A DNA stretch of 64,000 bases from assembly GCA_900498245.1 (NCBI GenBank), contig LS998015.1, positions 919,224 through 983,223 on the forward strand, read 5' to 3'. This stretch comes from Candidatus Zixiibacteriota bacterium. Lineage in GTDB: Bacteria > Zixibacteria > MSB-5A5 > GN15 > PGXB01. A program made the translations under genes and the position numbers. A model generated the notes under the pieces. That model had not been told where the DNA came from and ran no database searches. It saw nothing but the letters and a program-made list of their open reading frames with translations. This document shows positions 43,645 through 52,865 of the stretch, piece by piece (the first letter of the stretch is position 1; each line of letters starts with the position of its first letter).

Positions 43645-45565
43645 ATTCTACGGTGACTTCAAAATCGCAGTCATTTCCCAGCCTCCCTAGGCGATCGAAA
43701 AATCCCATTAATACTTTATACTTGCCGGGTGTCAGTTCAAATTTTTGATATATCAATAGATGCCTGCCAGATGGCCAATCCTTTGTAGGTGGGGCAGGCA
43801 TAAAGTCAAAATTCATTATATCATCGCTATTCTCTGGATTAATATGAAGCAACACCTTCAAATTGCGCGTGATATTTCCCCTGGCATATAAATCAAAAAA
43901 AACACCAGTCGCAATCCCGGATTTTGATTCCAAATAAACATTAGATAGGATTATCTGATCATCAAAATTATGCTCCTTGGCCATTATGATTGAACGATAG
44001 ATTTTCTCACCGGAAATCTTCAGCATAAATTTGGCGATCGGATAAGTCACAAAAAAAAATAGAATGGCGATAATCACAAGACAGAAGGCTCTTTTCACGC
44101 CGGATGGGATTGTGATAGATTTCCTGCCAGCAATATTTATCTGATTCATATGAGCTTCAGTGTTGTCTCCAATCTTTTTACGGGCCGCTCCCCCTGATGG
44201 ACTGCCAGCTGTTGAAATTACCTTATTCAAAGCCCGCACGGATATCATGTATATCGCATATAGGACAATGGCGATAATAATAGCTGAAGCCGCAAGCGAT
44301 GGGAAAAATAATCTTGAACCTTGAAACTGAGTAAAGCCGATCATGGCGGCATAGTAGAAATATGTAGTTCCTAAAATAAGAAAGGGGCGTAACAGCCGAT
44401 ATCCGGCCAAAATCAGCAATCCCAATATTGAAACTGATACATCAAAGTACCGCGCCACTTCCTTCCCGAAAATTGGACCCCAGGCGATGGCCCGCTGCCC
44501 GTAATTGGGCAATTGTGCCCTTTGAAGATAATTCGGCTCGTTTATATTCTGCCAGATCAATTTGGCGTAAGTTCGAAACACCTCCCACGGATATTTCCAA
44601 ATTGTCTCACGAGCGTTCAAAAGATTCATCTTAAATGCATCATCGATCGACAATTCCTTCAGATTATTCTCTTCCAAATATTCTTTAACCCATTCGCTTC
44701 TAATAGCATCACCGGGCCTTGATTCGATTCGTGAAAGCGTCAGTACGGCAACGTTGGCGGCTCCGCCGGAGCTAGTGAAGGCAATTGTTGGAATACCATG
44801 CGTGCGATAATTACGAACAATCCAAACCGAAACAATCAAGCCAATTAATATTAGAGTTACAATTACTTTTCGTATAAGAGATTTGTCGGAATTCCTTAGA
44901 TACAAACCATTTTTATTGGAGGTCCAAATATATGGCAAGGATATAATGGCCATCATAAATGGGTAAAATTGTCCTATTGAACGAACCAAAATTGCCGCGC
45001 CAATGAAAATACCTGAAAAAATGAAAAAGACTATTTTCCGATCTTGCAGCCCGCCGATAAATAGTAGTAGTCCGACGAGAAATAGGAAAAAATATAAAGT
45101 ATCGGAAAGAGCCACTAAGCTTAAGGATATTGATGTGCCCGATGTTGCGGCTATAAATCCGGCTATGACGGCAATCGTTCTAATATGAAGCAATCTCATG
45201 GCCAGTAGGTAAACAAGAAAACAGGATGCTGCAGATAAGATAACCTGTGAAATTGCTATTGCAATTAAATCCTTGCTGAACAGAATCATATTTAGAGCCA
45301 GATAATATGCATAGCCGGGGCCAAATGTGAAAAAGCCATTTTCAAAATTATTCGTGCTCAACAAGAGTGACTTTCCCATGTTAATATACAGCACGGAATC
45401 AGGCGAGAACGATGAAAGCCCTTTTAATCCCGCTTGGCTTACTGATAGCAGCAAGAAAATCGCTCTGATTATCAAGGCAATTATGAATATCAGGACGATA
45501 TCCCTAAACCGCGCCTTAACCTCGGATTTAGGATTTATTATTCCCGAAAAATATTTTTCCAGCAT
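43643..45565 (-). CDS. GT39-like membrane glycosyltransferase
   Basis: A 640-residue protein with about eleven or twelve membrane helices. The first extracytoplasmic loop carries FSPDSVLYINMGKSLL, matching the Asp-containing loop of the ArnT/PMT (GT-C) fold, and GPGYAYYLALNMILF follows. The last 130 residues are a soluble beta-rich domain after a final helix (AFCLVIIAILFFFVTYPIA). GT-C enzymes use lipid-linked sugars. Codon use is visibly more AT-rich than in the neighbouring genes, which hints at later acquisition. GGAG lies ahead of the ATG. Confidence 0.8.
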   Translation of the reverse strand: MLEKYFSGIINPKSEVKARFRDIVLIFIIALIIRAIFLLLSVSQAGLKGLSSFSPDSVLYINMGKSLLLSTNNFENGFFTFGPGYAYYLALNMILFSKDLIAIAISQVILSAASCFLVYLLAMRLLHIRTIAVIAGFIAATSGTSISLSLVALSDTLYFFLFLVGLLLFIGGLQDRKIVFFIFSGIFIGAAILVRSIGQFYPFMMAIISLPYIWTSNKNGLYLRNSDKSLIRKVIVTLILIGLIVSVWIVRNYRTHGIPTIAFTSSGGAANVAVLTLSRIESRPGDAIRSEWVKEYLEENNLKELSIDDAFKMNLLNARETIWKYPWEVFRTYAKLIWQNINEPNYLQRAQLPNYGQRAIAWGPIFGKEVARYFDVSVSILGLLILAGYRLLRPFLILGTTYFYYAAMIGFTQFQGSRLFFPSLAASAIIIAIVLYAIYMISVRALNKVISTAGSPSGGAARKKIGDNTEAHMNQINIAGRKSITIPSGVKRAFCLVIIAILFFFVTYPIAKFMLKISGEKIYRSIIMAKEHNFDDQIILSNVYLESKSGIATGVFFDLYARGNITRNLKVLLHINPENSDDIMNFDFMPAPPTKDWPSGRHLLIYQKFELTPGKYKVLMGFFDRLGRLGNDCDFEVTVE

Positions 45566-45755
45566 TTAGCTCCAGGTATTATAGCGAAATAAGCCAAATA
45601 GTCCCGGCTCTGCAATTTATATACTTCATCTAAGTTACTCCCGCAATAAAAATCAGGCCTTAAATTCCGTGTGGCGTCTGCCTATGGCCATTGATTTTCT
45701 TTTTTAATAGTGATTTATTAAAAATCGCACTGTAAATTCAGCGCGCAATTCGAAC

Positions 45756-45785
45756 TTGACTTGTTCGGCCAGCATTTTGTAAAAT
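45756..45785 (+). promoter_or_regulatory. Promoter of the C5-epimerase-like gene; leaderless transcript possible
   Basis: TTGACT at 45756-45761, an 18-base spacer, TAAAAT at 45780-45785. The expected start of transcription, about seven bases on, coincides with the ATG at 45792, and there is no Shine-Dalgarno. Confidence 0.5.
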
Positions 45786-45791
45786 GAAATT

Positions 45792-46748
45792 ATGAAGAAA
45801 TATTGCGCCGCTCTTGCGTTGATCATTTGTTTCCTTTCTGGCTGCGGAATTAATGATATCGTTCACGATAGATCGGCCGTCCTCGCCAAAGCCGTTCATA
45901 GTAATTTGCAATTGCTTATGGTTCCCTCCGACAGCCTGTACACTTCCAGGGCGAATCTCTGGAATGTCGATTCCTTTTATAGCCCTCTTGACCCCGATAG
46001 TATTGAGATGTTTGAGTATCGGGGTGGTAAATATTACCATCCAGTATTTCTCGGTAACCGGGCTCAGACTATGCTGATGGCATTTGAAAAGAAAGGGCAT
46101 CCTAAATATCTCCGGCGGACCGAAAAAATTGTCAGGAAATTGATGTCTTTGTCATATAGCGATGGTCTGGCCGCTTTTCTTCCATATGAATTTAAGTTCT
46201 GTATTCATGGCGATACCAACCTCACAATGACTCCGCCCTGGTATTCAGGAATGGCCCAGGGCGTTATTTTGAAAGCGACCGCCCGCTTGTATGAATTCAC
46301 GGGGAAATCGGAATATCTCGTATTCTCGCGAATGCTGTTCAATTCTTTTTTGCACCCGGATCCTTCACATTCACCCTGGATTTCCCGTCTTGATAGTTTG
46401 AATTATTTTTGGATCGAGGAATATCCTTATAAGCCCCGGCCCGGTCAAACCCTGAATGGCTTCATCGGGGCCATTATGGGCATATACGAATATTATGATG
46501 CCACTGGGGACTTCCGTGCTAAAGCGGTTTTGGACGCTTCCGTTGCGACTCTCAAACACTATCTGCCCCAATTCCGTCGTGAGAGTCAGACCAGCCTCTA
46601 CTGCCTTGGCCATAAAATTCCCGCTTCTAGCGCGTATCACAAACTCCACATCCAGATGATGCACGACCTTTTTATGATCAGCGGCGATGATTTTTTCCGC
46701 CGCGTCGGCGAATCTTTTAAGGCGGATATTGCCGGCCCCGTGAAATAA
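45792..46748 (+). CDS. Lipoprotein with glucuronyl C5-epimerase C-terminal domain
   Basis: A 318-residue protein with lipobox FLSGC near residue 18. It resembles the C-terminal domain of D-glucuronyl C5-epimerases (alpha/alpha barrel): PPWYSGMAQGVILKATARLYE, QTLNGFIGAIMGIYEYYDATGD and SSAYHKLHIQMM. Eukaryotic relatives epimerise glucuronate in heparan sulfate; bacterial ones are mostly uncharacterised polysaccharide enzymes. It is divergent from the GT39-like gene with which it shares AT-rich composition, so both may act on an exopolysaccharide. Confidence 0.8.
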   Translation: MKKYCAALALIICFLSGCGINDIVHDRSAVLAKAVHSNLQLLMVPSDSLYTSRANLWNVDSFYSPLDPDSIEMFEYRGGKYYHPVFLGNRAQTMLMAFEKKGHPKYLRRTEKIVRKLMSLSYSDGLAAFLPYEFKFCIHGDTNLTMTPPWYSGMAQGVILKATARLYEFTGKSEYLVFSRMLFNSFLHPDPSHSPWISRLDSLNYFWIEEYPYKPRPGQTLNGFIGAIMGIYEYYDATGDFRAKAVLDASVATLKHYLPQFRRESQTSLYCLGHKIPASSAYHKLHIQMMHDLFMISGDDFFRRVGESFKADIAGPVK

Positions 46749-46848
46749 GATATTCGGGTAACGGTCTTTCTCTAATTAAACCGAGAATGACTGTCGCCGG
46801 ATGGAAAGCCGACTTGGAAAGTTCATTCAATATCCCGAAAAAAACCAT

Positions 46849-46876
46849 TTGCCCTGAGAACGATTTTGAATATATT
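46849..46876 (+). promoter_or_regulatory. Candidate promoter of tRNA-Leu
   Basis: TTGCCC at 46849-46854, a 16-base spacer, TATATT at 46871-46876; the tRNA begins 17 bases further on. Confidence 0.45.
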
Positions 46877-46893
46877 TACCTGTCCAAAAATAT

Positions 46894-46976
46894 GCCGAAG
46901 TGGTGAAATTGGCAGACACGCTGTGTTCAGGGCGCAGTGCCCACAAGGCGTGGGGGTTCAAATCCCCCCTTCGGCA
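46894..46976 (+). tRNA. tRNA-Leu (anticodon CAG)
   Basis: Cloverleaf folds fully: acceptor stem GCCGAAG / CTTCGGC with discriminator A, anticodon stem CTGTG / CGCAG with loop TTCAGGG (anticodon CAG at 46928-46930), long variable arm TGCCC-ACAA-GGCGT typical of Leu, and T-arm GGGGG-TTCAAAT-CCCCC. The 3' CCA is not encoded (ATTAT follows), so it must be added by the CCA-adding enzyme. Confidence 0.97.
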
Positions 46977-47070
46977 TTATTAACCAAATTCCGGCCGCCA
47001 TTCCCGAAGCGGCCATTTTTATATCACTTCTTGCGATAAAAACCACCCCTTCTGCCGATAATAGACATAT

Positions 47071-47862
47071 ATGCGTATTCTGCCGCCACTAAGCAAGATC
47101 GGGGCCTTCTTATTCTTCGCGGCCTGCGTCGTCCTGTTCCAATTCTATCCGGCCCGCACCGGCCAGGAACAGAAAGGGGAACATTCCCATATCTCCTGCA
47201 ATACCTGTCACGAAGTGATGGCCCAGTTGAACAACGAAGGCTTTAATATCCGGGGTATCAATAACCGCTGTCGCTCCTGTCATCAGGTTATCGCCTCCCC
47301 CGATGGCGGCGCGAACCTCAGTTTCCACTCTGATAACAGCCGCTCCTGCCTTGATTGCCATCTCTTTCATAACCAGACCGAATTGAAAGCCGGCGCCCTC
47401 CGGTTTCAGGTCGATTATTCCGCTCATAATCTGGCCGGCGTCTGCGGAACCTGTCACAGCGAGGGAGGCGACTTGAATAAATTATCTCCCGGTCACCGCG
47501 ATGCCGCCAAACTGTTTCATTCCGATTATAGGGCCCTGGCCCCTCTGTCACCCTCCGAAACCTGCCTCATGTGCCACGCCAAAAATTCCATGGTCGCCTC
47601 GGACATTGTGAACACCGCCAATATGCCCCGCTTCACCGAGCATCAGAGCCATCCCCTCGGGATTCCGGTCGTGGCCAACATCGGAACCGGCGGTTATCTG
47701 GTCCGAGCCGATATCGATCCCCGCATCCGCCTCTTCAGCGGCAAAATCGAGTGCCAATCCTGCCATACCCTGACTTCCGGCCCGTCGGCACTGGCCGACG
47801 GTTTCTCCGATGCCACCGACCTCTGCCGGGGATGTCATATCCGCGACCATCATCAGCCATAA
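47071..47862 (+). CDS. Heptaheme cytochrome c
   Basis: A 263-residue protein with an N-terminal signal or anchor (IGAFLFFAACVVLFQFY) and seven CxxCH motifs: CNTCH, CRSCH, CLDCH, CGTCH, CLMCH, CQSCH and CRGCH. It resembles NapC/c3-type multiheme carriers found at the periplasmic side. It converges on the large cytochrome operon. It might pass electrons from the inner membrane to that operon's conduit; this is inference from proximity only. Confidence 0.88.
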   Translation: MRILPPLSKIGAFLFFAACVVLFQFYPARTGQEQKGEHSHISCNTCHEVMAQLNNEGFNIRGINNRCRSCHQVIASPDGGANLSFHSDNSRSCLDCHLFHNQTELKAGALRFQVDYSAHNLAGVCGTCHSEGGDLNKLSPGHRDAAKLFHSDYRALAPLSPSETCLMCHAKNSMVASDIVNTANMPRFTEHQSHPLGIPVVANIGTGGYLVRADIDPRIRLFSGKIECQSCHTLTSGPSALADGFSDATDLCRGCHIRDHHQP

Positions 47863-47892
47863 AAAAAACGGAGAGTATTTCCATACTCTCCG
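47861..47892 (-). terminator. Terminator of the minus-strand cytochrome operon
   Basis: CGGAGAGTAT / ATACTCTCCG with loop TTCC; read on the minus strand it is followed by eight T. The last base pair region overlaps the end of the convergent heptaheme gene. Confidence 0.92.
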
Positions 47893-47927
47893 CCACATGA
47901 CTTCCTGTGCCTTCGGCCTGAATCGGC

Positions 47928-49148
47928 CTATTTCTTATGACATTGAATACAGAGTTCCCGTTCCGGATCCAGCGGCAAATACGGCTTGAAATCGGCTCCG
48001 TGCAATTGATGACAACTGGTGCAGACCAGGGTCGTCTTGGTTCGGGGATCGATCACATCACCGCCCATCGGATGCGAGCCCTTGTGCACATTGGCGTGAC
48101 AGACCCGGCACAGCTCCTCGCCCGTGCTTTTGAGATATCTTGGATCGTTCCCGCCGTGCGGCGTATGACAGTTGGAGCAATCCATACCGCTATGCGTAAT
48201 ATACTGCTCCCGGCTTTTGCCTTTATATTTTTCCCCCTTGAAATGACACCGCAGGCAGAGATCTTTCTGCTCGGCCGCGAGAAGGGTCGTCGTCGGGGCG
48301 GCGTGGGGATTGTGACAATTCAGGCAGGAGCGCGGGTCGTTCATGATATGATGATAGGGAAGATCCATCTTTTCCTGAATATCCTTGTGGCACTTCAGGC
48401 AGAGTGTCTTCGGCTCGCTGATAAGGGCGAAAGCCGACCCGGCCCCGGCAGCATGACAGCTGACACACTGTCCCGCCCGGAACGGGGCGTGCTGATTGGC
48501 CATCAGGAGATTCGGCTTGGCCGACGAATGCGGATCATGGCAGGTCACGCAGTTGGCCTTGGACAGATCATATCCTTTGTGCGCCGAGGCGAACGCGTTA
48601 TCCTGTTTGTGACAGGAAAAACATAATCCCGGGACCGCTCGGGTCAGAAGATTTTCACTTTCGGACCCGTGTGGGGTGTGGCAAATCTGGCAATTTTCCG
48701 CTTTCACCGGGGAATGAACCACCGCCGCCTTTACCCACCCGGCCGCTGCCGTGTGGCACTGAGAGCAGAGCGGCAGGGTTTTCTGCTTCAATTGATTTTT
48801 ATAATCGGACGCATGCGGATCATGGCAGGTGGTGCAGTCGCCGTCCAGGGCCGGTTGATGTACCGTCCCCTTGTGCATTTCCTGCTTGACGTTATCGTGA
48901 CAGGAAAGGCAAAGAGTCTTGATATCGTCGTCGATCAAGGCGGCATGCTTGGAGGCGTGCGGATTATGACAGGCCGAACAGACCCCTTGACGGAACGCCG
49001 TATGCACATATTTCTTATTGTTAAGCGCCTCGATTTTGTCGTGGCAGGCGTAGCAGACGGCCGGTTCGTTGACCTTCACCGGCGATGAATAAGCCCTCGC
49101 CGCCGGAATGAGTCCCAAAATCAGCAGGAGTATCAATTTCATTTTCAT
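47928..49148 (-). CDS. 16-heme cytochrome c (doubled CxxCH repeat)
   Basis: A 406-residue secreted protein (signal MKMKLILLLILGLIPAARA) with 16 CxxCH motifs from CYACH near residue 33 to CIQCH at the C-terminus. Motifs come in pairs about 25 residues apart; one of each pair is usually followed by the P-H of CHxPH, which supplies an axial His to a neighbouring heme. This is the 'doubled CxxCH' architecture of periplasmic or extracellular electron wires. Its ATG overlaps the stop of the 26-heme gene, so both are made together. It is the last gene of the operon. Confidence 0.93.
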   Translation of the reverse strand: MKMKLILLLILGLIPAARAYSSPVKVNEPAVCYACHDKIEALNNKKYVHTAFRQGVCSACHNPHASKHAALIDDDIKTLCLSCHDNVKQEMHKGTVHQPALDGDCTTCHDPHASDYKNQLKQKTLPLCSQCHTAAAGWVKAAVVHSPVKAENCQICHTPHGSESENLLTRAVPGLCFSCHKQDNAFASAHKGYDLSKANCVTCHDPHSSAKPNLLMANQHAPFRAGQCVSCHAAGAGSAFALISEPKTLCLKCHKDIQEKMDLPYHHIMNDPRSCLNCHNPHAAPTTTLLAAEQKDLCLRCHFKGEKYKGKSREQYITHSGMDCSNCHTPHGGNDPRYLKSTGEELCRVCHANVHKGSHPMGGDVIDPRTKTTLVCTSCHQLHGADFKPYLPLDPERELCIQCHKK

Positions 49149-51133
49149 GGCTTCGACTCCTTCGGCGCCGGAGTTTCATGGCAGGCGTCGCACATCCCTT
49201 CCTTGAATGGTTCATGCTCCTGTGATTTGATCAAACCCGCCACCACCGAAACATGGGGATTATGGCATTTCCGGCAGTCGATCTGGCTTCCGCTCAACTG
49301 CAGGTGCTTGTCTTTGAACGCCTGATCGTCGCCGTCATGACAGGTCAAACACTGCTGCGGGATACTGTCGGTGAGAAGGGACACAATCATGCTGGAATGG
49401 GGCTTATGGCACCCCAGGCAATCGCCGTCCTGGACCGGCGGATGGACATTCGCTGTCGGTGATGCGATCAACTTTTTGAGATCATCATGGCAGGAGAGAC
49501 ATAATTGATCGGCCTTATCCAGCAGGAGACCCTTGATTTTGGACATATGCGGCTGGTGGCAGGAGGTGCAATTTCCCTCGGCGGCCGGCTTGTGCATGCT
49601 GACCATTTTGGTGGAAACGCCCGGTATGCCGTCGTGACAGGTCCCGCAAACTTCACCCTGACTGCCGGTCAAAAGGCCGGCGAAATCGGAAGCATGGGGC
49701 ACATGGCAGGCATCACAACTGTGCTCGCTGAACGGCGGATGAAGGTCCATATCGGCGGTCGCCTCCGTCAGCGATGAATGGCATGTCAGACAGAGAGCGT
49801 TACGCTCCTCTTTCAAGAGCGCCTTCTGCGCCGAGGCGTGCGGTTGGTGGCAGTCGTTGCATTTCCCGGCCTTGAGCGGCAGGTGAACATCCTTCATCGC
49901 CAGCCACTTCTGGGCATCGTCATGACATTCGCCGCACAAGTCGCTCCGATTCGTTTTGGTCAGATGATCGAACGCCGACCCGTGAGGAACATGACAGGTC
50001 AAACACGGCCCGTCGGCGAACGGCGGATGGGTATCGGGAAGCGTCAGCATCTCCTTTTCCTTATCATGACACCCCAGGCACAGATCGCGCTCATCCTTAA
50101 CCAGCAATTTATTCTTGACCTTGCCGTGAGCGCTGTGGCAGAGCGTGCAATCTTCTCCGGCCGGTTTATGCCGCGAGGCCATCACCAGTTGTTTCGAAAT
50201 GTCGTCATGGCAGGTAAGGCAGAGTTCCTCTGGCGCCTGGGTCAAAAGGGCTTTCTGACGCGATCCATGGGGATTATGGCAACTGAGGCAATCCCCTTCG
50301 GCCACCGGCGGATGCAGGTCGTCGCCGGTCATGTTTTCACCGTCGTGGCAGGTCAGGCACAATTTGCTCCCCTCTTCTATCGTGGCGAATGGTTTTTCGC
50401 TTCCCGGGGCGTTATGGCAACTCTCGCACCCGCCGTCAAGCATCGGCTGATGAACCGAATTTGTCAAAAGTCCCGTTTGATTGGAAGAATGTGCCGTGTG
50501 GCAGGTGAGGCACGATGATTCCGGCATTGGGTAATTGGCGTGCGCCTTGGCAAAGGCCGGCGATTTGGCGTCGTGGCAATCCCGGCAGAGTTCCTGCTCG
50601 TCCGTTTTCAGCAGATATTTATGATCACTCCCGTGCACCTCATGACAGGAAAAACATCCCTTCTCCATCGGCTTATGGAGATGGGTTTGCTCGAATTCGG
50701 CTCGTTTGTGGCAGGTGTAGCAGAGTTCCGGCGACGATGACACCAGAATTGCCTTCCCCTCGCCGGCATGCGGGCTGTGACAGGCCGTGCATTTTCCTTT
50801 GGCCGCCGGCTGATGGATATTGCTTCGGGTCATCCCCAGGGCCGTCGAATCGTGGCAGGTGTAGCACAGCGCGGCGTCTTCCTTGACTAGCCGAAGCATC
50901 CCTACTATGCCGTGCGGTTTGTGGCACGACAGGCATTCCTTCTTCTCGAAGGGTTGATGTTTGTCGTGACCCGTGAATTTGTCGAGGGGATGACAATCGA
51001 CACAATCACCCTTGGTCGAAAATCGCTTCCCTTTCTTTACCTGCGCCTCCGCGCCGGGTGCCGGCCCCAGCGCCAGAATCATGGCCGCCAGACAGACCGT
51101 CAGAAATCCGGTCCTAATCCACCTCTTATTCAT
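49145..51133 (-). CDS. 26-heme cytochrome c (doubled CxxCH repeat)
   Basis: A 662-residue secreted protein with 26 CxxCH motifs, from CVDCH to the C-terminal CDACH. The signal peptide is RTGFLTVCLAAMILALGPAPGAEA. Motifs recur roughly every 20-30 residues, alternating C-x-x-C-H-x-[PA]-H-[GA] and C-L-T-C-H-D types, with HxP-type His between them for bis-His coordination. With almost one heme per 25 residues it should form a long heme chain. It overlaps the 16-heme gene and lies 39 bases after a SurA-like chaperone gene. It is likely a periplasmic or surface component of extracellular electron transfer. Confidence 0.93.
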   Translation of the reverse strand: MNKRWIRTGFLTVCLAAMILALGPAPGAEAQVKKGKRFSTKGDCVDCHPLDKFTGHDKHQPFEKKECLSCHKPHGIVGMLRLVKEDAALCYTCHDSTALGMTRSNIHQPAAKGKCTACHSPHAGEGKAILVSSSPELCYTCHKRAEFEQTHLHKPMEKGCFSCHEVHGSDHKYLLKTDEQELCRDCHDAKSPAFAKAHANYPMPESSCLTCHTAHSSNQTGLLTNSVHQPMLDGGCESCHNAPGSEKPFATIEEGSKLCLTCHDGENMTGDDLHPPVAEGDCLSCHNPHGSRQKALLTQAPEELCLTCHDDISKQLVMASRHKPAGEDCTLCHSAHGKVKNKLLVKDERDLCLGCHDKEKEMLTLPDTHPPFADGPCLTCHVPHGSAFDHLTKTNRSDLCGECHDDAQKWLAMKDVHLPLKAGKCNDCHQPHASAQKALLKEERNALCLTCHSSLTEATADMDLHPPFSEHSCDACHVPHASDFAGLLTGSQGEVCGTCHDGIPGVSTKMVSMHKPAAEGNCTSCHQPHMSKIKGLLLDKADQLCLSCHDDLKKLIASPTANVHPPVQDGDCLGCHKPHSSMIVSLLTDSIPQQCLTCHDGDDQAFKDKHLQLSGSQIDCRKCHNPHVSVVAGLIKSQEHEPFKEGMCDACHETPAPKESKP

Positions 51134-51172
51134 TCTATCATACCTGAAATTGTACTATCACTTATATCTTGT

Positions 51173-52846
51173 TTAATCTTTTCCGAAATATTTTTCAATC
51201 GCCTCGTTGTTGTACTTGATGGAGGCATTAGCCTTCAGCGATGCCAGGGTTTTGTCCATCGCGGCATTGAACTGCCTCTGAAATATCACCGACCGAATAT
51301 CGTTTTCCACCGCCTCCATTGGTTTCAGTTTGCCCGGCCGGCGGCCTCTCAAACGGAAGAAAGCCCAGCCCTCGCTGGTCAAGTACGGCCCCGCCACGCC
51401 GCCGCTTTTAAGTCCCGCGATATCTGCCTTGACCGACAGCGGGAACTGCTCCAGCCCGGCCCACTCATTGCTTTCATCGGCCCGCACCAGTTTGACCTCG
51501 GCGCCGAGCTGTTTTCCTAGATATTCGAAATCGGCCCCTCCGGCCAACCGCTGTTTCATTTCCTGCGCTTTGGCCGAATCATCGATCATGATGCGGTCCA
51601 GAAGAAACTGCTCCGGCTCGCGGAAACTGTCCGGATTCTGCTTATAGTAAGATTCGAATTCTTCTCTCGTAAATTTGATCCGGGGCACGATCGTTTCCTT
51701 AAGATAGACTTCGAGAAGGGCGCTATCAAGGCTTTTGTCATAGGCCGAGACAACCTCCGGCTTATTTTCATAGTCGTTCCGGTCGGCCGCCGCCGCAAGA
51801 ACTACCTGGTCCTGCGCCCGGGCAATCGTGTTGTTCAGCATGGAATCGAAAGGAAGGTTATATCCCGCCATCGCCGTTTTGGAAAGCATGGTGCGGAATT
51901 CCTTGTCCGTCACTTGATGGGTTTCATCTACCTTTAAGAGCGCCGCGTCGCTCCCCTTGGTGAAGTCCTGAGTGAATAAGTGCGACGAATCACCTATTAT
52001 ACCGGCCAAAAGTGATGAGTCAATCCTGACCGGGTAGTTCTTTTCCAGATTTTTTATAAAATCGACCCATGAAGTCTGATTCTTTTTCTCTTTTAAGAGC
52101 CCCTTAATCACGTTGCTGAAAAGCGGCAGTTCCGCCGTATCAGCCGGTTCATGTTTCTCCAGCCGGAGAAAGGCAAATACCTTCTTATAGGGGAACGGGG
52201 GAGAAAGTTGTCCCGGCTTCAGTTTCAGGGCCTGCTCCCGAAGCACCGGCTCGACATTGATCTGCGGCATAATGGGATGCAATCCGCCCTTAAAACGATA
52301 AGTATCGAGAGATATGGCATTCGCGACGCTGTCCATCGAAGCCCCTTTCCTGATGGCGGCGATCAGATTCTGGGCCTCCTCTGTGATTGCCGTTGAAATC
52401 GTACGGATTTGTATCTTGTCGTAATTGGCCAGAAAAAATGCCCGCACGGCGCTGTCGGATATATCCAGATTTGGTTTATAATTGTCGGCCACATACTGCC
52501 GAATGGCACTATTGCGCCTGATCTTCCCGATCTCCTCCACCAGCCAGTCCTCCTTGTCCATCCCCAGATTTCTGGCCTCCTGGATGAGAAGACGGTCGTT
52601 CACCAGTTTGTTAAGCAGTTTATGATAATCGAACTGCTCTCTCTTCTTCTCATCGATATTGGCATGAAACTTAATCAGGGCCGAATCGAGATCCGAGGTA
52701 TAAATCGTGTCGGCATTCACGATTACCAGCGCTTCCTGATTTGTTTCCACTTTGTGCGATGGCCGCATTGTCAGCGTCTCCTGAGCCGCCGCAAATATCG
52801 GGATCAAGGCCGCTATCAGGACTCCGATGGGCGTCAATTTCTTCAC
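51173..52846 (-). CDS. SurA-like peptidyl-prolyl isomerase
   Basis: A 557-residue exported protein when started at GTG 52846 (signal KKLTPIGVLIAALIPIFAAA); the frame is open further upstream but there overlaps the previous gene. It has a SurA-type N-terminal helical region (LNKLVNDRLLIQEARNLGMDKEDWLVEEI) and two parvulin-like regions, the first ending GGLHPIMPQINVEP...LKPGQLSPPF and the second near the C-terminus (EPEQFLLDRIMI...LKSGGVAGPYLTSEGWAFFRL). SurA-like chaperones carry outer-membrane proteins across the periplasm. Its place between the beta-barrel and the large cytochromes suggests it serves them. Confidence 0.85.
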   Translation of the reverse strand: MKKLTPIGVLIAALIPIFAAAQETLTMRPSHKVETNQEALVIVNADTIYTSDLDSALIKFHANIDEKKREQFDYHKLLNKLVNDRLLIQEARNLGMDKEDWLVEEIGKIRRNSAIRQYVADNYKPNLDISDSAVRAFFLANYDKIQIRTISTAITEEAQNLIAAIRKGASMDSVANAISLDTYRFKGGLHPIMPQINVEPVLREQALKLKPGQLSPPFPYKKVFAFLRLEKHEPADTAELPLFSNVIKGLLKEKKNQTSWVDFIKNLEKNYPVRIDSSLLAGIIGDSSHLFTQDFTKGSDAALLKVDETHQVTDKEFRTMLSKTAMAGYNLPFDSMLNNTIARAQDQVVLAAAADRNDYENKPEVVSAYDKSLDSALLEVYLKETIVPRIKFTREEFESYYKQNPDSFREPEQFLLDRIMIDDSAKAQEMKQRLAGGADFEYLGKQLGAEVKLVRADESNEWAGLEQFPLSVKADIAGLKSGGVAGPYLTSEGWAFFRLRGRRPGKLKPMEAVENDIRSVIFQRQFNAAMDKTLASLKANASIKYNNEAIEKYFGKD

Positions 52847-52865
52847 GGCACTTATTCCATGCCAT

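Noticed and set aside
46894-46976. tRNA-Leu as an integration site for a mobile element.
   Set aside because: No second copy of its 3' end and no integrase gene were seen nearby.
49778-50518. Plus-strand open frames across the 26-heme gene.
   Set aside because: They mirror the CxxCH repeat on the other strand and have no independent evidence.
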